Source: Armatimonadota bacterium
GTDB taxonomy: Bacteria; Armatimonadota; JAAZEB01
Reading direction: 5' to 3'
Length of the DNA stretch: 16,392 nucleotides
Assembly: GCA_012841485.1 (NCBI GenBank)
Contig: DUUU01000126.1
Span: 1-16,392, forward strand
The position numbers and the translations under genes were made by a program. Positions 15,782 to 16,392 of this stretch are shown piece after piece (positions within the stretch are counted from its first letter, which is position 1; each line of letters opens with the position of its first letter). Below the pieces are notes generated by a model, which saw only the letters and a program-made list of their open reading frames with translations, searched no databases and was not told the DNA's origin.

Positions 15782-15990
15782 TCAACCATCGAGGAGCTCG
15801 TCCATGGTGAGGCCGGCTTGGCGCAGAATGGAGAGCAGAAGCGACAGCGAGAGGGTCTTGCCCGAATGGACTGGCACGGTGACTTTCGCGCGTTCCTTGA
15901 CGAAGTAGTGGGGGCTGCCGCGAACCTTGGCGAGTGTGAAATCGGTGCGGCGATGAGCTCCTGCGCGGTGACGCGGGGCGCGCGGATCAT
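15782..15990 (-). pseudogene. hicA: Frameshifted HicA family mRNA interferase (toxin) remnant
   Basis: From ATG 15990 the frame gives MIRAPRVTAQELIAA, the usual HicA N-terminus, then loses similarity. The rest of HicA continues in a different frame: DFTLAKVRGSPHYFVKERAK, VTVPVHSGKTLSLSLLLSIL, RQAGLTMDELLDG, stop at 15784-15782. The catalytic-type histidine is in GSPHYF. Compared with typical HicA, about four residues between ELIAA and DF are missing and two extra bases remain, which fits a net 10-bp deletion. Read as a single frame, the ribosome makes a protein with an unrelated tail. Normally HicA is a small dsRBD-like RNase that cleaves mRNA; here it is probably inactive. It lies just downstream of hicB, as in hicBA-order loci. 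Confidence 0.82.
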
Positions 15991-16029
15991 GCTGGCACGA
16001 AGGCGAGCGAAACGTTGCCGACGGTAACC

Positions 16030-16269
16030 TCAGCAGGTTCCGGCACCCGCCGCCAGGGTGGGATGAGCGGGCCGGGGGGGATCGCCTTCGGGGATGGGTT
16101 CGCCCAGCTCCTGGAGGAGCTCAAGGTATCCAGTGGCGGCTTCCCGGATGCGCTCGCGCAGCTCCTCCTGGGTGGCGCCCTGGTCGGCAAGCCAGTTCAG
16201 GGCGGGCACGCAGCCCACCCAGCACCCGCCTTCCTCATCCCACTCGACAATGACGGTATAGCGCGGCAT
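16030..16269 (-). CDS. hicB: HicB family antitoxin, probably with a shifted C-terminus
   Basis: 79 residues. The HicB core is clear: PRYTVIVEWDEEGGCWVGCV, PALNWLADQGATQEELRERI, REAATGYLELLQELGEPIPE. It normally folds as a partial RNase H-like domain that binds and neutralises HicA. ATG 16269 is chosen because the predicted transcript starts near 16326, which excludes a Met at 16329. After GEPIPEGDPP the reading frame passes seven C (minus strand) and ends RPAHPTLAAGAGTC. With one C fewer it would instead end EVTVGNVSLAFVPA, and its stop would overlap the hicA ATG as ATGA. This suggests a one-base insertion. There is no separate DNA-binding domain in either version. Confidence 0.8.
   Translation of the reverse strand: MPRYTVIVEWDEEGGCWVGCVPALNWLADQGATQEELRERIREAATGYLELLQELGEPIPEGDPPRPAHPTLAAGAGTC
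16074..16080. repeat. Seven-base homopolymer within hicB
   Basis: Seven G on the plus strand (seven C in the coding sense) near the hicB 3' end. Removing one base restores a longer family-like C-terminus and an ATGA overlap with hicA, so this run is the likely site of a slippage insertion or a sequencing error. Confidence 0.7.
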
Positions 16270-16332
16270 GCTCTTTCGTTCAATCCTCACCCTGCCCGGC
16301 ACGACAGGCTGTTCCCCGGACTCCCCCATGTC

Positions 16333-16361
16333 AGTATAGTACCGCTGGGTCGTGGTGTCAA
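16333..16361 (-). promoter_or_regulatory. Promoter of the hicBA locus
   Basis: On the minus strand, TTGACA (16361-16356), a 17-base spacer, then TATACT (16338-16333): eleven of twelve consensus positions. Predicted start near 16326 leaves a leader of about 57 nt to ATG 16269. The operon therefore still has an excellent promoter although its genes look damaged. Confidence 0.8.
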
Positions 16362-16392
16362 CAGCATTGACGAGCAAGCGCAGGCGAGATCA

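Noticed and set aside
15222..15785. Minus-strand 187-codon frame across the queE promoter
   Set aside because: It overlaps queE in another frame, crosses its promoter and resembles no family I know.
16270..16377. HicB starting at an upstream Met (16329 or 16377)
   Set aside because: Both lie at or upstream of the predicted transcription start near 16326, and the family starts at PRYTVIVEWDEEGG.

Overview
The window is high-GC bacterial chromosome. It carries a type IV pilin-like protein of the kind that is abundant in Armatimonadota: an N-terminal [20 protein letters not shown] segment, then [14 protein letters not shown] and a C-terminal DGH motif. GC-rich third codon positions, strong Shine-Dalgarno sites and consensus-like sigma-70 promoters fit that group. 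The phylum is an inference from one protein family and overall style; no rRNA or tRNA gene is present.

Layout. (1) Bases 1-1258, minus strand: the 5' part of a sugar-dehydrogenase-like beta-propeller lipoprotein running off the window, preceded by a prepilin-like protein, with a strong hairpin between them. (2) Bases 1509-6208, plus strand: a promoter, a 617-residue double-SIS protein related to N-acetylmuramate-6-phosphate etherase (MurQ) and animal glucokinase regulatory protein (GKRP), then a 902-residue FG-GAP/VCBS propeller protein with twelve calcium-binding-type loops. (3) Bases 6240-7418, minus strand: a Gfo/Idh/MocA oxidoreductase. (4) Bases 7838-10786, plus strand: an exact-consensus promoter driving a small HTH protein and a TPR-histidine kinase, with no receiver-domain protein nearby. 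(5) Bases 10801-15451, minus strand: a tightly packed run queE - hisI - HlyD-like adaptor - exbB - exbD - tonB-like, probably one transcription unit starting from a promoter near 15604-15632. (6) Bases 15782-16361, minus strand: a HicB/HicA toxin-antitoxin locus with its own promoter. Both genes look frameshifted.

How the genes work together. exbB, exbD and tonB overlap by 4 nt each and would form a proton-motive-force-driven energy transducer. The TonB-like protein carries an unusual cysteine-containing insert resembling the tail of class A penicillin-binding proteins. queE (queuosine/7-deazaguanine pathway) and hisI (histidine pathway) are housekeeping enzymes sharing the unit. The MurQ/GKRP-like gene and the FG-GAP gene are adjacent and co-oriented, but no direct functional link can be read from sequence. 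No CRISPR array, insertion sequence, phage gene or classical defence system was seen.
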